Shown here: positions 21,662-32,699 of the stretch, piece by piece
How positions within the stretch are numbered: position 1 is the stretch's first letter
Layout: each line of letters begins with the position of its first letter
DNA from: Cladorrhinum sp. PSN259
Taxonomy: Eukaryota; Ascomycota; Sordariomycetes; Sordariales; Podosporaceae
DNA length: 64,000 nt
Direction of reading: 5' to 3'
Assembly (NCBI GenBank): GCA_033725935.1
Contig: MU867076.1
Span: forward strand, 186,001 to 250,000
Program-made: the position numbers and the translations under genes
The notes under the pieces: model-generated
Told to the model about the DNA's origin: nothing
Seen by the model: the letters and a program-made list of their open reading frames with translations, nothing else
Databases searched by the model: none

Positions 21662-22758
21662 TCAGTGATGGCCCATCATCTCCAAGCTCTTGTGGTAGTC
21701 GTTGGTACCGTTCTCCGGGTCCCGGTCCCTGGTCTTGCATCCCGTGCTGCCGAACGGAACCTTTCCGCTTCCGTGCGACCCATCAATCCTCATGAACCCT
21801 TGACCTTTGGCCTTCAACAGAGTCTTGCCCGCATCCTCGAACCAGCCGTTGATGAAGTCGCCATGGAAGCAGTAACCGTCACCCATCTATTTTTCCGCAA
21901 AGAAGAAAGAAAATGTCAGCATAAATCTCTTGTTGCATGAATACATTGTATCACTGAAGAAAAAGAGAGTTCGGGGGGTACTAATTACCTCTCCACACGC
22001 GAGCTTGAAGGGCGGGACGCCCTTCCATCCCTGCGGGATTGCCCGGCGCGTGTCGTATCGGACTGAGAAGCGCAGCGAGGGCATCCGCTTCATATTCCCC
22101 GGGCAGCGTCCGCCGTTGAGCGCGGCATAGGTGTAGTCGGTGATCTTCTTTGGGTCGACGCAGTCGGGGAACCGGACGATGACCTGCATGTGCGCGCTGC
22201 ACGTCGACCGCGGGAAGGTGGCGCGAGGTCGCGAGTTGCGGTCCTCGGGCCCGTTACCATCGCACCACCAGGTGATGGCCGTGACGCGCTCGTCGATGTC
22301 GGCCTGGCTCTTGGCCGACGCATTTCCGGCCACGGCGTGGAAGTCGGTGGGGAAGGGGATCTCGGCATGGTCGATCTGCTCGTAGTAGGTCTTGAATGTC
22401 GCGGGGTAGATCTCGGTATAGTTGTTGCCGTTCACATAGTAGAGCGTCGGTGCCCCTAGATGGATGATGTTTGGTCAGCTCCTCTACTTGGTCATAGTTA
22501 AACCTCTGATTTGCGCATGATCGGCGTACAGTAAACAGACAGATCATTTGGGTTCTCCCCGGACGGACAGCCCTTCTGAAGCTCGGCTGTGGTCGGCAGG
22601 TCCTTGGTCACGGCATCAGAGCCGTAGAAAGAGTGCATATGCGAGCTGTATTTGCCCGGCAATACGATTGGGTCGATGTTCTTTCGCATGAAGGGCTTGT
22701 GCTCGATGTCGGTGAGAGCACCGACGCCCCCTGCAAGAAAGATGAAGCCCACGCGCAT
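21662..22758 (-). CDS. Secreted DUF1996 protein, paralogue A (306 aa)
   Basis: Exons on the minus strand: 22758-22530, 22455-21989 and 21886-21662. Intron 1 (74 nt) has a GTACGC donor and splits a Trp codon; intron 2 (102 nt) has GTAATT and branch CTGAC. A short signal peptide (MRVGFIFLAGGVGA) is followed by the DUF1996 domain: DPIVLPGKYSSHMHSFYGSD, the WW-containing ITWWCDG, FPDCVDPKKI, MKRMPSLRFSVRYD and the C-terminal GYCFHGDFINGW. DUF1996 proteins are secreted, widespread in fungi and of unknown biochemical role. The paralogue at 29593-30578 shares domain order and intron 1 position but lacks intron 2. The two bracket the arabinan-degrading genes. Confidence 0.92.
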
Positions 22759-22863
22759 CTTGAATATGTAAACAAATATGATACGGACTTGTGGTGATGG
22801 TCTGAAGATGATGTGCACTCTGTGGAATCCAGTGCAGACTCATTCCCCTTGTTATGGGACTGC

Positions 22864-22870
22864 TTATATA
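22864..22870 (-). promoter_or_regulatory. TATA-like box upstream of DUF1996 paralogue A
   Basis: Minus-strand TATATAA lies 106 bases upstream of the ATG. Position and sequence fit a core promoter, but no transcript start is known. Confidence 0.45.
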
Positions 22871-23862
22871 ACTGCACATTTACCTTGGGGGTCATCGGCA
22901 GTTGGGACCGTTCTCTAGAAAAAATGCCCGATGCCTGAATTTGCAGCTGCCACTGCATATGAGGCTACACACCACCTGATGCCACGCTTTACCAGATAGA
23001 CGGCTCTGTTTATTTAAACTAATAAGTTTTCGACAGCTACCTTTGAAAGTTGGTTGAGAGTGATGTCTGCCGAGCACCAATCAATCAAGCTTTATGTACA
23101 TGCAGGGTCATCAAACAGTGTATGATCCTAGCTGTCCAGGCCGGGACTTTGATTTCCACCAGTAAATAAGCGAGCTGAGCGCGGCGGAAGCACTTCCGAC
23201 AAACGGCACTGATTTAATGGCAGTTGGAATTTTTTGGTTCACGTCACAAAGCTAGAGGCGGGGATCATAGCTTCCTATATAGATGAGCATCAGCTCCCTC
23301 TAAAAGGTCGACGTGAGGCCTACTTTAATGGGGGCTACTGGCTACCTGCCCATCGAGCTGATTTCTGCCGCCCTCTGTTGCGCTGGGGACTTTATAACGA
23401 AATACCTCCGGATTGATCTCTGCTCTAAACATTGTATTTGGACTAGAACCCTGCTTCTTTGAACTGCCGTATAAGAAGCGTGGCGACGCATGGCAAAAGA
23501 TTTGGGTGCATTGCTCTGAAAGCGAGATCCGGCTGTCCTTTAAGTTCTGACAGCACTGGACGTGGCTAACTTTAAGTACTCGGAATCAAACATCGATTCG
23601 CGAATAAGCGTAGGGCATGAACATTCTCCACCGTCCTCTGGAAGTTCGGCTCTTAGTAAGTTCGGTCGCCGGGTGAATCCAATTCCACTGCAACAACTCC
23701 TCAGCAAAGAATGGACTGCCCCCTGGGAAAGTGTCCATGCCAAGACATCCGATGTATAAAAGTCAGCAGGACTTTCTATTCTGTTGCTGGAGGGCCAGAG
23801 CGTCCATATAATATCGCCGAACACTCTTGTAACTGTGGGTAGCAACAGTTTATTTTAAAGTG
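22871..23862. other. Divergent intergenic region between DUF1996 A and the GH43 gene
   Basis: Nearly 1 kb shared upstream region of divergently transcribed secreted-protein genes. No coding sequence recognised; it could hold shared regulatory sites. Confidence 0.5.
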
Positions 23863-24997
23863 ATGGCTTTCACTAGCGCTGCTCTGAATTTACTTCTTGC
23901 TTGGCTGCTGGCATCTTCGGTCGCTGCGTCAGCGCAGGCAAATTCCAGTTATGTCGGCTATCTAATAAGCACCTTCTCTGACAAGAATCCAACGGTCCAA
24001 TGGTACCTTTCCAAAGGCAACGATCCCAGCACGTACTCATTCCTCAATAAAAGGCAACCAATCTTGAAGTCGACGGTGGGAACAAGGGCGGTGCGCGATG
24101 TGTTCCTGGCAACAAATAGTGCCAGAGATCAGTGGTTTATGCTTTGCACAGGTTTGGAACCATACACCCCCAACAGTTGTAAGCGGCCCGGGTTGTTGAC
24201 AGGCTTCGGGTCTAGATCTCGACGTCACGGCACCAGGTTTTTCATGGAACCGGGCCACGCGAAGCGGCAGCCGCAGCATGGTAATCTGGAGGTCCTCCAA
24301 CTTGGTCGACTGGTCAGGGCCAACACTTGTCGAGTAAGTGCGGACCCTGTACAATCCTTGTCTATGCATTCTCGGGGATCTGATAGATGGAATCTGGTTC
24401 AGGGTTGAGGACAAGACCGCCGGCATGTTGTGGGCTCCCTCGGCGGTCTGGGACGACGCGACATCGCAGTACTACGTCTTTTGGTCGTCGCAGCTCTACA
24501 GCTCTTCGGATTCTTCTCACAGCGGTACCGCATCTCTCAAACGCATTCGGTACGCGACCACAAAAGACTTTGTCACCTTTTCCGCTCCCCGGGATTACCT
24601 CGCTCCGGCCAAGAGCGCAGTAATCGACCAAGAGTTTCTCTCCCTCGGTCAACCGGGCCATTACGCGCGATTCTACAAGGACGAAAGTGCAGGCAGCCAC
24701 GTCGTGATCGAAACTAGCTCTAGTGGTCTTTTCGGGCAATGGACGAGGCTGGGTAATGTGAGAGGCGAAGGCGGGCGCGAGGGAGCAGCGGCGTTTGCAG
24801 ACAACACGACTCCGGGCAAGTACTATCTCTTGTTGGATAACTACACGCAGTACCTCCCCTTCCAAACGTCCAATATCGGCGCAGTTCCGTGGGCGGCAGC
24901 CAACTGGCCCAATTTCCCGGCCGGACTTAAGCATGGCTCTGTCACACCGCTGACAAGGCAGGAGTATGATGCGGTTGCCTCGAGATATCCTGCATAA
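23863..24997 (+). CDS. Secreted GH43-family glycosidase (333 aa)
   Basis: Exons 23863-24151, 24216-24333 and 24403-24997. Intron 1 is 64 nt (GTTTGG...TCTAG), intron 2 is 69 nt (GTAAGT...TCAG). A signal peptide ends near SVAASAQA. Five-bladed beta-propeller GH43 features follow: SSYVGYLISTF, QWYLSKGNDP, TRAVRDVFLATN, APGFSWNRATR from exon 2, GMLWAPSAVWD and YYVFWSSQLY. REGAAAF corresponds to the region with the acid Glu, and LKHGSVTPLTRQEYDAV is the usual C-terminal block. Members near this type are arabinofuranosidases or related exo-enzymes. The Pro of the common RDPF motif is Val here. It lies 588 bases upstream of an endo-arabinanase on the same strand. Confidence 0.85.
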
Positions 24998-25585
24998 GGT
25001 TGGAAGACAATATAACTTCCATGTGTACATGCTTGGCTATGGCCTTTGCCATTTCTTGGTTGGGCAAAGAAAAAAGTTCGTCCTGACCTGCCCGAGTACT
25101 GGTGCCCATTACTATGTCCGAGACAACTAGTGATTCGTGCTTTCACTTCCTTGGCCATCTTGAAAGACGCGAGCTTAGAGACTGTCCGCCCCGGTTTACG
25201 CTGAATGAGGACATTTTAATCCCCGGGGTCGTACTGGCCGGCAGATTCCACAGGGATGTCTTCCACGGCGAATAATCCCGCCAGTGGGGTGCGCCGTGAT
25301 ATATTATACAGAAATACCAAAAGCGTCCTGGCGTGCGCCAAATCCGGTTTCCCCAATGCGTCCGGCTATTTGGCAAAACATGGTCACCTGCCTGGCCCCA
25401 AACCTTGATAGAACTCGGGCTACCCGATTCGGCTACTAAAAGAGAAGATGAGAAAGAAGAAAAAACAGAAAGACCCGGCCACTAGCTCTAGAAACAGTTT
25501 CACAAGTCCAGGCAATCCTTCCAAACCGCCATCCTCATTCGGTCCACGTACGCCGTAGTGGTTGGTGCCCTCAAAGTCCAAGACA
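24998..25585. other. Intergenic
   Basis: Promoter region of the endo-arabinanase gene. Nothing else recognised. Confidence 0.5.
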
Positions 25586-26794
25586 ATGGTCAACCTGGCA
25601 AGTCTTTCGGCAGCAACCCTGGCGGCGTTGTTGCTGCCTGCTTCATGTCTAGTCCATGGATACGCCTTGCCCGAGGCATGCACTGGAACATGCACCAACG
25701 CACACGACCCGTCCATAATCCGGCGTGATGATGGCACCTACTTTCGGTTCTCGACCAACGGAAAGATTGCTGTCCACACGGCGCCCAACATTACCGGACC
25801 GTGGACATACAAGGGAGCCGCACTACCGAGGGGACCTACGATCAAAATACGTGGAGCTGTCGACTTTTGGGTAAATAAGCATACCTCTATACTTGCATCG
25901 GAAAGAGGAAAGGAAAACATAGCCAGATGGATCATCGCTGACACGGACATCATAAGGCACCAGACGTGACTCTAGTCCAAGACACGTATTACATGTACTA
26001 CTCGGTAAGCAGCTTCGGCTCGCAAGACTCGGCCATCGGCGTGGCGACCTCGAAGACCCTGGACGTCGGCACATGGACGGACCTGGGCGCTACCGGCGTG
26101 GCGTCCGACCGCAGCAGGCCGTACAACGCCATCGACGGCAACTTGATCAATGTCAATGGCACGTATCACCTCACCTTTGGCAGCTTCTGGAACGGCATCT
26201 ACCAGGTTCGCATGGACAGCCCGCCAACAAGGATCACCGTCTCTTCGACCCCCTCCTCCTCCGGTGCCAGTGCCAGTGCAGAAGCGATTCACCAGCTCTC
26301 GTATAACCGCGCCGACAAGGCCCAAGAGGGTCCGTACCTGTTTGGGCCGCACGGCGGATACTTTTATCTCTTCGTCTCGAGGGGTTCATGCTGCGGTTAC
26401 GACAGATCTCGGCCGGCTCGCGGTAAGGAGTACAAAATTACCGTGTGCAGGTCTGCCGATGCGACTGGCCCATTCAGCGATAAGAGCGGCAAGCTCTGCG
26501 ACCAAGGTGGCGGTACGACGGTGCTCGAGAGTCATGACTGGGTCTACGGGCCTGGTGGGCAGGGGGTGTATGGCGACCCGACGTTAGGGCCGGTAAGGGA
26601 ACACTTTCCCATTTTTTTTTATTTTTTTTTATTTTTTTTTACTGCAAACTGGTTTCCGGTGAACTGACTGATTTACGTATTATGGGCAGATTCTTTACTA
26701 TCATTATGTCGATACCCGGGTTGGTTATGCTGACGGTCAGAAGCGCTTCGGGTGGAATAAAATCGACTTTTCAAGCGGCTGGCCGGTTGTTTGA
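25586..26794 (+). CDS. Secreted GH43 endo-1,5-alpha-L-arabinanase (341 aa)
   Basis: Exons 25586-25870, 25957-26592 and 26690-26794. Intron 1 has GTAAAT and branch GCTGAC; intron 2 has GTAAGG, carries three T-runs and branch CTGAC. The ATG at 25586 opens a signal peptide (MVNLASLSAATLAALLLPAS). The three expected acidic residues of GH43 arabinanases are in context: Asp41 in NAHDPSIIR (base), Asp155 in NAIDGNLI, Glu219 in AQEGPYLF (acid). The C-terminal GDPTLGPILYYHYVDTRVG is characteristic of fungal endo-arabinanases. The enzyme cuts internal alpha-1,5 bonds of arabinan side chains of pectin, making oligomers for exo-acting neighbours. No binding module is attached. Confidence 0.93.
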
Positions 26795-27219
26795 GTGCAA
26801 GTGAGAAAGAGGTGGCAGCGTCAAGTTCTATATAACCTAGGAGGTCTTGGTGTGTGTGTGTGGCGTTTGTTATTGCAAATTTCTAGCTTCTCCATCGTCC
26901 ATTCAAAGAAATACATAATTACCTAGTCGTGTTTGGATAAATGTAGACTCTAGGGCCTTCAGACAACGATAGGCAATCATGGAGGAAACTCTGTTTACTA
27001 GTAGCTGGTACTTCCCACACGCACCGCCGTAACTGTTCGGGGTCGATGGCCAGCCCGGTTGTTGCTAGAAAACAACTAACCGTAGCCCCTCTACGGGACT
27101 AGTTGGAGCCGTAATCGCCCTCCTGAAGCGTGGCTATATTGTTTGACAGTACTGTTGTCTAGACATAAACCCGTATGCTATAAGAGCTGGACAAGGTGCC
27201 GAGCTAGCTTGCAGGTGAG
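26795..27219. other. Intergenic
   Basis: Short GT-repeat near 26850. No gene recognised. Confidence 0.5.
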
Positions 27220-27546
27220 ATGCAACTAACCGACATAATGTCCTTGCGAATGGATGAGAAAAAAGATATTAACAGACACGCCCCAAGTTCCCCGGAATAC
27301 GTCAAAGCTTACTTCGAGTCAGAAGTATTCTCCGAAGCGGAGAATGTGATCGTCTCAACCTTGGTGCTCACTAATTACCTTGCCAGAGAGTCTCAGATCG
27401 CAGTGAACCTGTCCGCCAGCTGCATAAAATTCAATGCTGCTTATTGGAGCGCTTCAACCACCCCATCGTCCTTTACCCATGAGGGAACTTCTTTCCCGGC
27501 TATCGGGTTAATTCCGCGCATGGACTCCTCAATTACAACTCTATAA
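27220..27546 (+). CDS. Possible small hypothetical protein (108 aa) or relic
   Basis: An open frame with fairly balanced, coding-like codon use (NVIVSTLVLTNYLARESQIAVNLS in part). I do not recognise a family, and no signal peptide is present. It lies between the endo-arabinanase and GH54 genes. It could be a fragment of a decayed gene. The nearest start could also be the later Met at 27238 or 27250. Confidence 0.3.
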   Translation: MQLTDIMSLRMDEKKDINRHAPSSPEYVKAYFESEVFSEAENVIVSTLVLTNYLARESQIAVNLSASCIKFNAAYWSASTTPSSFTHEGTSFPAIGLIPRMDSSITTL

Positions 27547-27866
27547 CCCAGCTTCGTATGACTGAGTGTGAATGAACGTGTCGTCGACGGATTATTTTAA
27601 TCACAAGGCTACCGCCCGTGGCGAAGCCTTTAATTGGGGTTGGGTATAAAGAGTAAATAGTCCGAGACCTGCTGCCAGTGGAAGGAAAAATTCCTTCCGG
27701 TTTACAGAACTCGAACAACTCTTGAACTATCATACGGACATTTTAGTAGGTTACGTGAGGATGATAATAAGACAGGCAACATACTATCATACATGGCCAA
27801 GTTCACCATACTTGCAGACCTACGTTAGCTGGCATCCCACCGTTCCTGCATCAAGAAGATCTGAAA

Positions 27867-28907
27867 ATGTTCACAGGACCAAGGACCAACCGCAGCTGCA
27901 TGCTCGCCCTGGGCCTTGTTGCCACGGGTTCCCTTGTCGCCGGTGGACCTTGCGACCTCTACGCCTCGAGCGGCACCCCCTGCGTCGCCGCCCACAGCAC
28001 CACTCGCGCGCTATACAGCGCCTACACCGGCCCCCTTTACCAGGTGAAACGTCGGTCCGACGGCACCACCACCACCATCGCGCCGCTGTCCGCCGGCGGC
28101 GTCGCCAATGCTGCCGCCCAAGACTCGTTCTGCGGCGGCACGACTTGCCTCATCACCATCATTTACGACCAGTCCGGCCGCGGTAACCACCTCAAGCAAG
28201 CCCCGCCCGGCGGCTTCCGCGGGCCGGAACCGGGTGGTTACGACAGGTTGGCCGACGCGGCCCGCGCGCCCGTCACACTGAACGGGCAGAAGGCCTACGG
28301 CGTCTTTGTCTCGCCCGGCACGGGCTACCGCAACAACGCGGCTAACGGCACGGCTACGGGCGACGCGGCGCAGGGCATGTACGCAGTCCTCGACGGCACC
28401 CACTACAACAGCGGCTGCTGTTTCGACTATGGCAACGCCGAGACTAACAGCCTCGACACGGGCAACGGCCACATGGAGGCCATCTACTTTGGCAACACCA
28501 GGACCTGGGGAACCGGCGCCGGCAAGGGGCCCTGGATCATGGCCGATCTCGAGAACGGCCTGTTCTCCGGTGCCAGCCCCGGATACAATGCCGGCGACCC
28601 GTCCATCTCTCACCGCTTCGTCACCGCCGTCGTCAAGGGCGGGCCCAACAAGTGGGCGATCCGTGGTGCCAACGCCGTGTCTGGCCCGCCGTTGTCAACC
28701 TACTACGACGGCGCGCGCCCGAAAAAGTCGGGCTACAACCCGATGCGAAAAGAGGGCGCCATCATCCTTGGCATCGGCGGTGACAATAGCGTCAGCGGCC
28801 AGGGCACCTTCTACGAGGGCGTCATGACCTCGGGCTACCCGTCCGACGCTACCGAGGACGCGGTGCAGGCCGACATAATGGCCGCCAAATACGCCACCAT
28901 CTCATAG
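27867..28907 (+). CDS. Secreted GH54 alpha-L-arabinofuranosidase catalytic domain, no CBM42 (346 aa)
   Basis: Single exon with signal peptide (LALGLVATGSLVAG). GH54 marks: GPCDLYASSGTPCVAAHSTT at the N-terminus, CLITIIYDQSGRGNHL, the vicinal Cys pair in SGCCFDYGNAE, the nucleophile Glu229 in DLENGLF and the acid Asp306 in GGDNSVSGQG. These match by position the Glu221/Asp297 pair known from the Aspergillus enzyme. It ends with MTSGYPSDATEDAVQADI, where the catalytic domain ends in the family. The C-terminal arabinose-binding CBM42 module usual in AbfB-type enzymes is absent, and the downstream DNA shows no leftover of it. The enzyme releases terminal arabinofuranose from arabinan and arabinoxylan, complementing the neighbouring GH43 enzymes. 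Confidence 0.93.
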   Translation: MFTGPRTNRSCMLALGLVATGSLVAGGPCDLYASSGTPCVAAHSTTRALYSAYTGPLYQVKRRSDGTTTTIAPLSAGGVANAAAQDSFCGGTTCLITIIYDQSGRGNHLKQAPPGGFRGPEPGGYDRLADAARAPVTLNGQKAYGVFVSPGTGYRNNAANGTATGDAAQGMYAVLDGTHYNSGCCFDYGNAETNSLDTGNGHMEAIYFGNTRTWGTGAGKGPWIMADLENGLFSGASPGYNAGDPSISHRFVTAVVKGGPNKWAIRGANAVSGPPLSTYYDGARPKKSGYNPMRKEGAIILGIGGDNSVSGQGTFYEGVMTSGYPSDATEDAVQADIMAAKYATIS

Positions 28908-29592
28908 ACGGGCGGGCGGTCCAGCCATTTAACCTCTGACAGCCTGGAGATGCTTGGCTGGAAGTGGGGGGAGGACTTGCGGCGTGCTGTCGCAGGACTA
29001 CAAGATCGCAACGGCATCGATGCTGAAAGATTGGCAGGTGGCTCTATGGACGGACGAAAGAGGTCTTCCTGTATCTAACTTATTTCGAAAGTTCAAGGTA
29101 CTTACTACTTGGGATTGTATTATATAGCCCATGCCGATGTATACCAATATGCCTATCCAAGCTTTGGTCTCATAACAGTCCTCGGCTAATTAACCCATCT
29201 TGGACAATGAGTGACATAATAGACCCTCCAGCCCTTACTTGGAAAGCATCAAACTCGCCAGCATTTTATGCGACACATTCGTCGAATTGTCCGAATTCGC
29301 GTCCCTCACCGCATACACCCCGTTCAATTTCGTCATGGACCCCCTCTCCAGACTCGACGCCAACTTGCCTTCCCACAGCTATACACCGGGGGGGTTGGCA
29401 GGTTGTTTGGAAGCACGTGGCACAGTATGACAGGCAGCTACATCCATTGCTTCGAGGAAAATAAGACGTTTATCAAAAGGCTTAGATTTGGTAGCACTAC
29501 TCAAAGAATTTCCTGAAAGAGAGAAAAACAATCCTTCAATGTCATCGAGCTTCGCCGCAATTCTAACCCCTAAGAACATGGAATTTTTTCTC
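28908..29592. other. Intergenic with possible coding relic
   Basis: A 63-codon plus frame at 29239-29430 (ASILCDTFVELSEF, TAYTPFNFVMDPL) reads like protein sequence but is isolated and unrecognised. Probably a fragment. Confidence 0.35.
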
Positions 29593-30578
29593 TCAACTCG
29601 AACCCATCATCTCAACACTCTTTAAATAATCACTCGTTCCCCCGTTGGGATCAGCATCCTTCGGCTGACACGTCCCTCCGAGATCCCCATTGCCACGAGG
29701 CCCATCAATCCGCTGCCAGTTCTTCTTATCCTTGGCCTTCATCAAATTCCCAAGGGCCTCATCCAACCACCCGTTAATAAAATCCCCGTGAAAACAGTAC
29801 CCCTCCCCAACCTTGCCGCAAGCCAGCTTCAGCGGCGCCGTCCCCGTCCACCCCTGCGGTATAATCTTTCTCAAATTGTACCTGACGGAAAACCTCAACG
29901 CCGGAACCCGCTTCATCCGTGCGGGACAACGATTCCCGTTTGCTTTGCTGTACGCATAGCTCTTGATATCCGCCGGATCAACACAGTCCGGAAACCGCAA
30001 AATGACCTGCAGATTGCCGCTGCATGCCGTCTGCGGAAAGAGGGCTCTGTCGCGGTTCTGCCGGTCCTCGGGGCCGCCGTCGCACCACCAGGTGATCCCG
30101 GTGAGGTTCTCGTCGATGTCGCGCTGGCTCGAGCCGGTGGCGTTGCCGGCGACGGCAAAGAAGTTTGCAGGGTAGGGGATTTCGGCATCCTCGGTGTGGT
30201 AATACGTTGCGAAGCGGGTGGGGGGGACTTGGATGAAAGTGGATGGGTTTTGGACGTGGTAGAGGGTTGGGATCCCTGGGAGGGAAGGGAGGTGGGTTAG
30301 ATTGCTTCTACCAAACTGGGGGGGAGGGGGCGTGGTGACTTGCAGTAGACAGACAGATCGTTGGGGTTGTCACTAGAGGTGCATCCCTTGTGAAGGTCGG
30401 CAGTGGTGGGAAGGTCTTTGGTCACGGCGTCGGAGCCAAAGAAGGTGTGCATGTGAGACTTGTACCGGCCGGGTAGGACAATAGGGTCGATGTTTTTGAC
30501 CATGATCTGCTTGTGGCGTATGTCGGTGTACGCGCAGGTGAGGCCCACCAGGGCAATAAAGGTGAGAATGAGGTGCAT
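29593..30578 (-). CDS. Secreted DUF1996 protein, paralogue B (305 aa), GC-AG intron
   Basis: Exons 30578-30344 and 30275-29593 on the minus strand. A signal peptide (MHLILTFIALVGLTCA) is followed by the same domain order as paralogue A: DPIVLPGRYKSHMHTFFGSD, ITWWCDGGPED, FPDCVDPADI, MKRVPALRFSVRYN, GYCFHGDFINGW. The 68-nt intron splits the same Trp codon as intron 1 of paralogue A, but its donor is GCAAGT, a classic GC-type donor; no GT donor gives the correct frame. The second intron of paralogue A is absent. Upstream TATA at 30652-30657. Function unknown; it closes the arabinan block on its right side. Confidence 0.92.
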
Positions 30579-30651
30579 TTTCGAGACAGCTTGAAAGCAA
30601 ACTGGTTTTGCTGAGAGGAAAAGCTCAACTCGGGCTTCTCAAGGCCGCTGC

Positions 30652-30657
30652 TTTATA
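30652..30657 (-). promoter_or_regulatory. TATA box upstream of DUF1996 paralogue B
   Basis: Minus-strand TATAAA, 73 bases upstream of the ATG; plausible core promoter by position only. Confidence 0.5.
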
Positions 30658-31734
30658 CCCAGCCAGGTCCCTACAGAATGATGCCGAGATCTTTCCCCAG
30701 ACGGGACTTGATTCTGCGCCATCAGCCTGCATAGGTGCTAGTACCTACCTAGATTGCAGTGGGAGATTGTGGTAAACGACCTCGGAATCTCCTTCTGCAT
30801 AATTTAAAACCCAGAGCTGTTCCGGAAACTCGGGTAATCTTCCACCACTTAAAGGACTCTATGAATTGAGGATACTGCTTTGAAATTATGAGGTTGAACC
30901 AAGCCAGAGAAGCCTTGAACGTATGGAGAAGTGTCCGAGATACTGATGCAATAGATGCTGGGCCTTGAACGTTTTCCACCAGTTAAAACACTCACCCATA
31001 TATCTCATCATGCCCACCATATATCATACAATAACAACGCGGGACAACGGATCCTACATGATTGGTGGATCATTGTTGTTCTGGTATTTAGGGGCATTCT
31101 ACCGACGACGTAAACCAGTCCCGCCATAACATTGAAGCCTAGCGGCGAATGCATATGGGCTCGATTCTCAGGTAGGAAACGGAAAAACTAATGAGGACGG
31201 TAAGCCTCTGTCGTCGAGGAGTTCTGCAAGGCCCAACGTCGAAAACCAACCTTGACGGTTTGGTTGCCTCCCCATCAGTTTTTCCACCATAGTAGGCAGG
31301 TAAGACGAAGGACGCCGTTAGAGGGCAGATATGACTGGTCCGGACAGTAGAACTTGTAGAGTGGGATGGATTCCGGATTCGCTTGATGGTGGGGATGAGA
31401 CTCAATGCACCGAGTTGAGTAAGCCTAGTAGTTGTGGAGAAGCGAACAGACAACCTAAAGCACGATGATGGCGTTGAACAGGCTCGTAGCCAGTGGGATA
31501 TGCTCATCATCTGGAGCCTGGCTAGGTACTCTCTATAATAGCAGGAAAAGCTTGTCAAAAAGCAGAAGCTGCAGACGACGCCAGAACTGGAGAGGCAGCC
31601 TAGAAGCAGGGAAGGCAGGTCAAATCGAAGCGAGAAGGGCCGCCAATACACGCCGCCAAGTGGTGCTCCGTTTCCTACTAGAGAGGTCTACGAAGACCAG
31701 TTTCACTACCTGGATGCAAAATCCAGTCCAAATC
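30658..31734. other. Intergenic, no recognised gene
   Basis: Two overlapping frames at 31139-31740 have no family resemblance. Composition is normal until about 31735. Confidence 0.45.
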
Positions 31735-32200
31735 TATTAAGCTATCTAATATTGCTAATATGAATGAGTATAGTATATAGGAGATGAATGTAGCTATTGG
31801 GAAGGTTATTAGCGATGTTAACCTAATACCGGTAATTGGCTACTAACCTTGGGATTCTCGCCTCGCACTGGAAAAAGTCAAGACTCGGCAACCATCAGCA
31901 CGCACGAGGTGGGTAATTTCTCCCCCTTCCGGGCAGGCTTCGTCAATCTCTTTTATTAATTCTTATACTCTATTTCGTCCTAAAGACAGGTGGCTTTAAA
32001 CCAAGATATAAAGACGTCATAAGGCTACCGCCCACTTAAATACCTCGAGATCGGGTTAATTAGCTTATGATAGTTCCAAGGGCTATATTCGAAGGTTAGA
32101 TTGGGGTTAGATAGGGACTTAATGGAGGGTTATACACTTGTAACTATAATTCTTCTAATATCTCCAAAAGAAAATATAAAGTTCAAAAGAGCCGTGCTTT
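31735..32200. repeat. AT-rich, TpA-rich stretch, RIP-like
   Basis: The sequence becomes AT-rich with many TA steps and remnants such as AAGGCTACCGCCC (about 32030), a 13-mer also present near 27606. It resembles repeat sequence decayed by RIP; no element can be named. Confidence 0.45.
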
Positions 32201-32571
32201 ACAATTTGAGTCTCAGCAACGGGGCGGCCCTGCGAGTTGTCATCCCGCGCCGGTTAATCTTTCTGGCGGTCCCACAGCAATGCTTGTCAACTACTCACAA
32301 TAGGTACCGTTCTGCCGATGAACTTGAAAAGTGTCACCTATACACGATTTCTACGATACGCTTTAGTTTATTAATGGCTTCACCTCTACTGGTTCCTTCG
32401 GCGTGACATATCTCAACCATACCCCACCTGGTTCCCGGCCATATCCCACACGAGCTGGTCGCTAGCTTCTCCCGGGGGGACCGTCATGCTGTGGTACGCC
32501 TCGGTCACGCGGCGCAGGGACATATTCGGAATGCAGCTCGATGCCAGATTTCTGAGAATATATGTCTTTGT

Positions 32572-32673
32572 TTCGTGTACGACAATTGCATTGTCCACAG
32601 TGATGTTAAACCGGCAAATATCTTGTATGCCCAGCGTGACGCCGTTTTGATCGACTTTGGCATCAGCTTCGCA
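32572..32673 (+). pseudogene. Protein kinase catalytic-loop relic
   Basis: The plus frame reads CIVHSDVKPANIL followed by AVLIDFGIS. This is the kinase catalytic loop HxDxKPxN and the DFG motif at normal spacing. No glycine loop, VAIK lysine or C-lobe is seen in this frame on either side, and the frame closes at about 32710. A GTGAGT sits right after the motif and could once have been an intron donor. I read it as a fragment of a small fungal kinase gene. Confidence 0.6.
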
Positions 32674-32699
32674 CGTGAGTCCCCGAATGCTGTCTGGTT

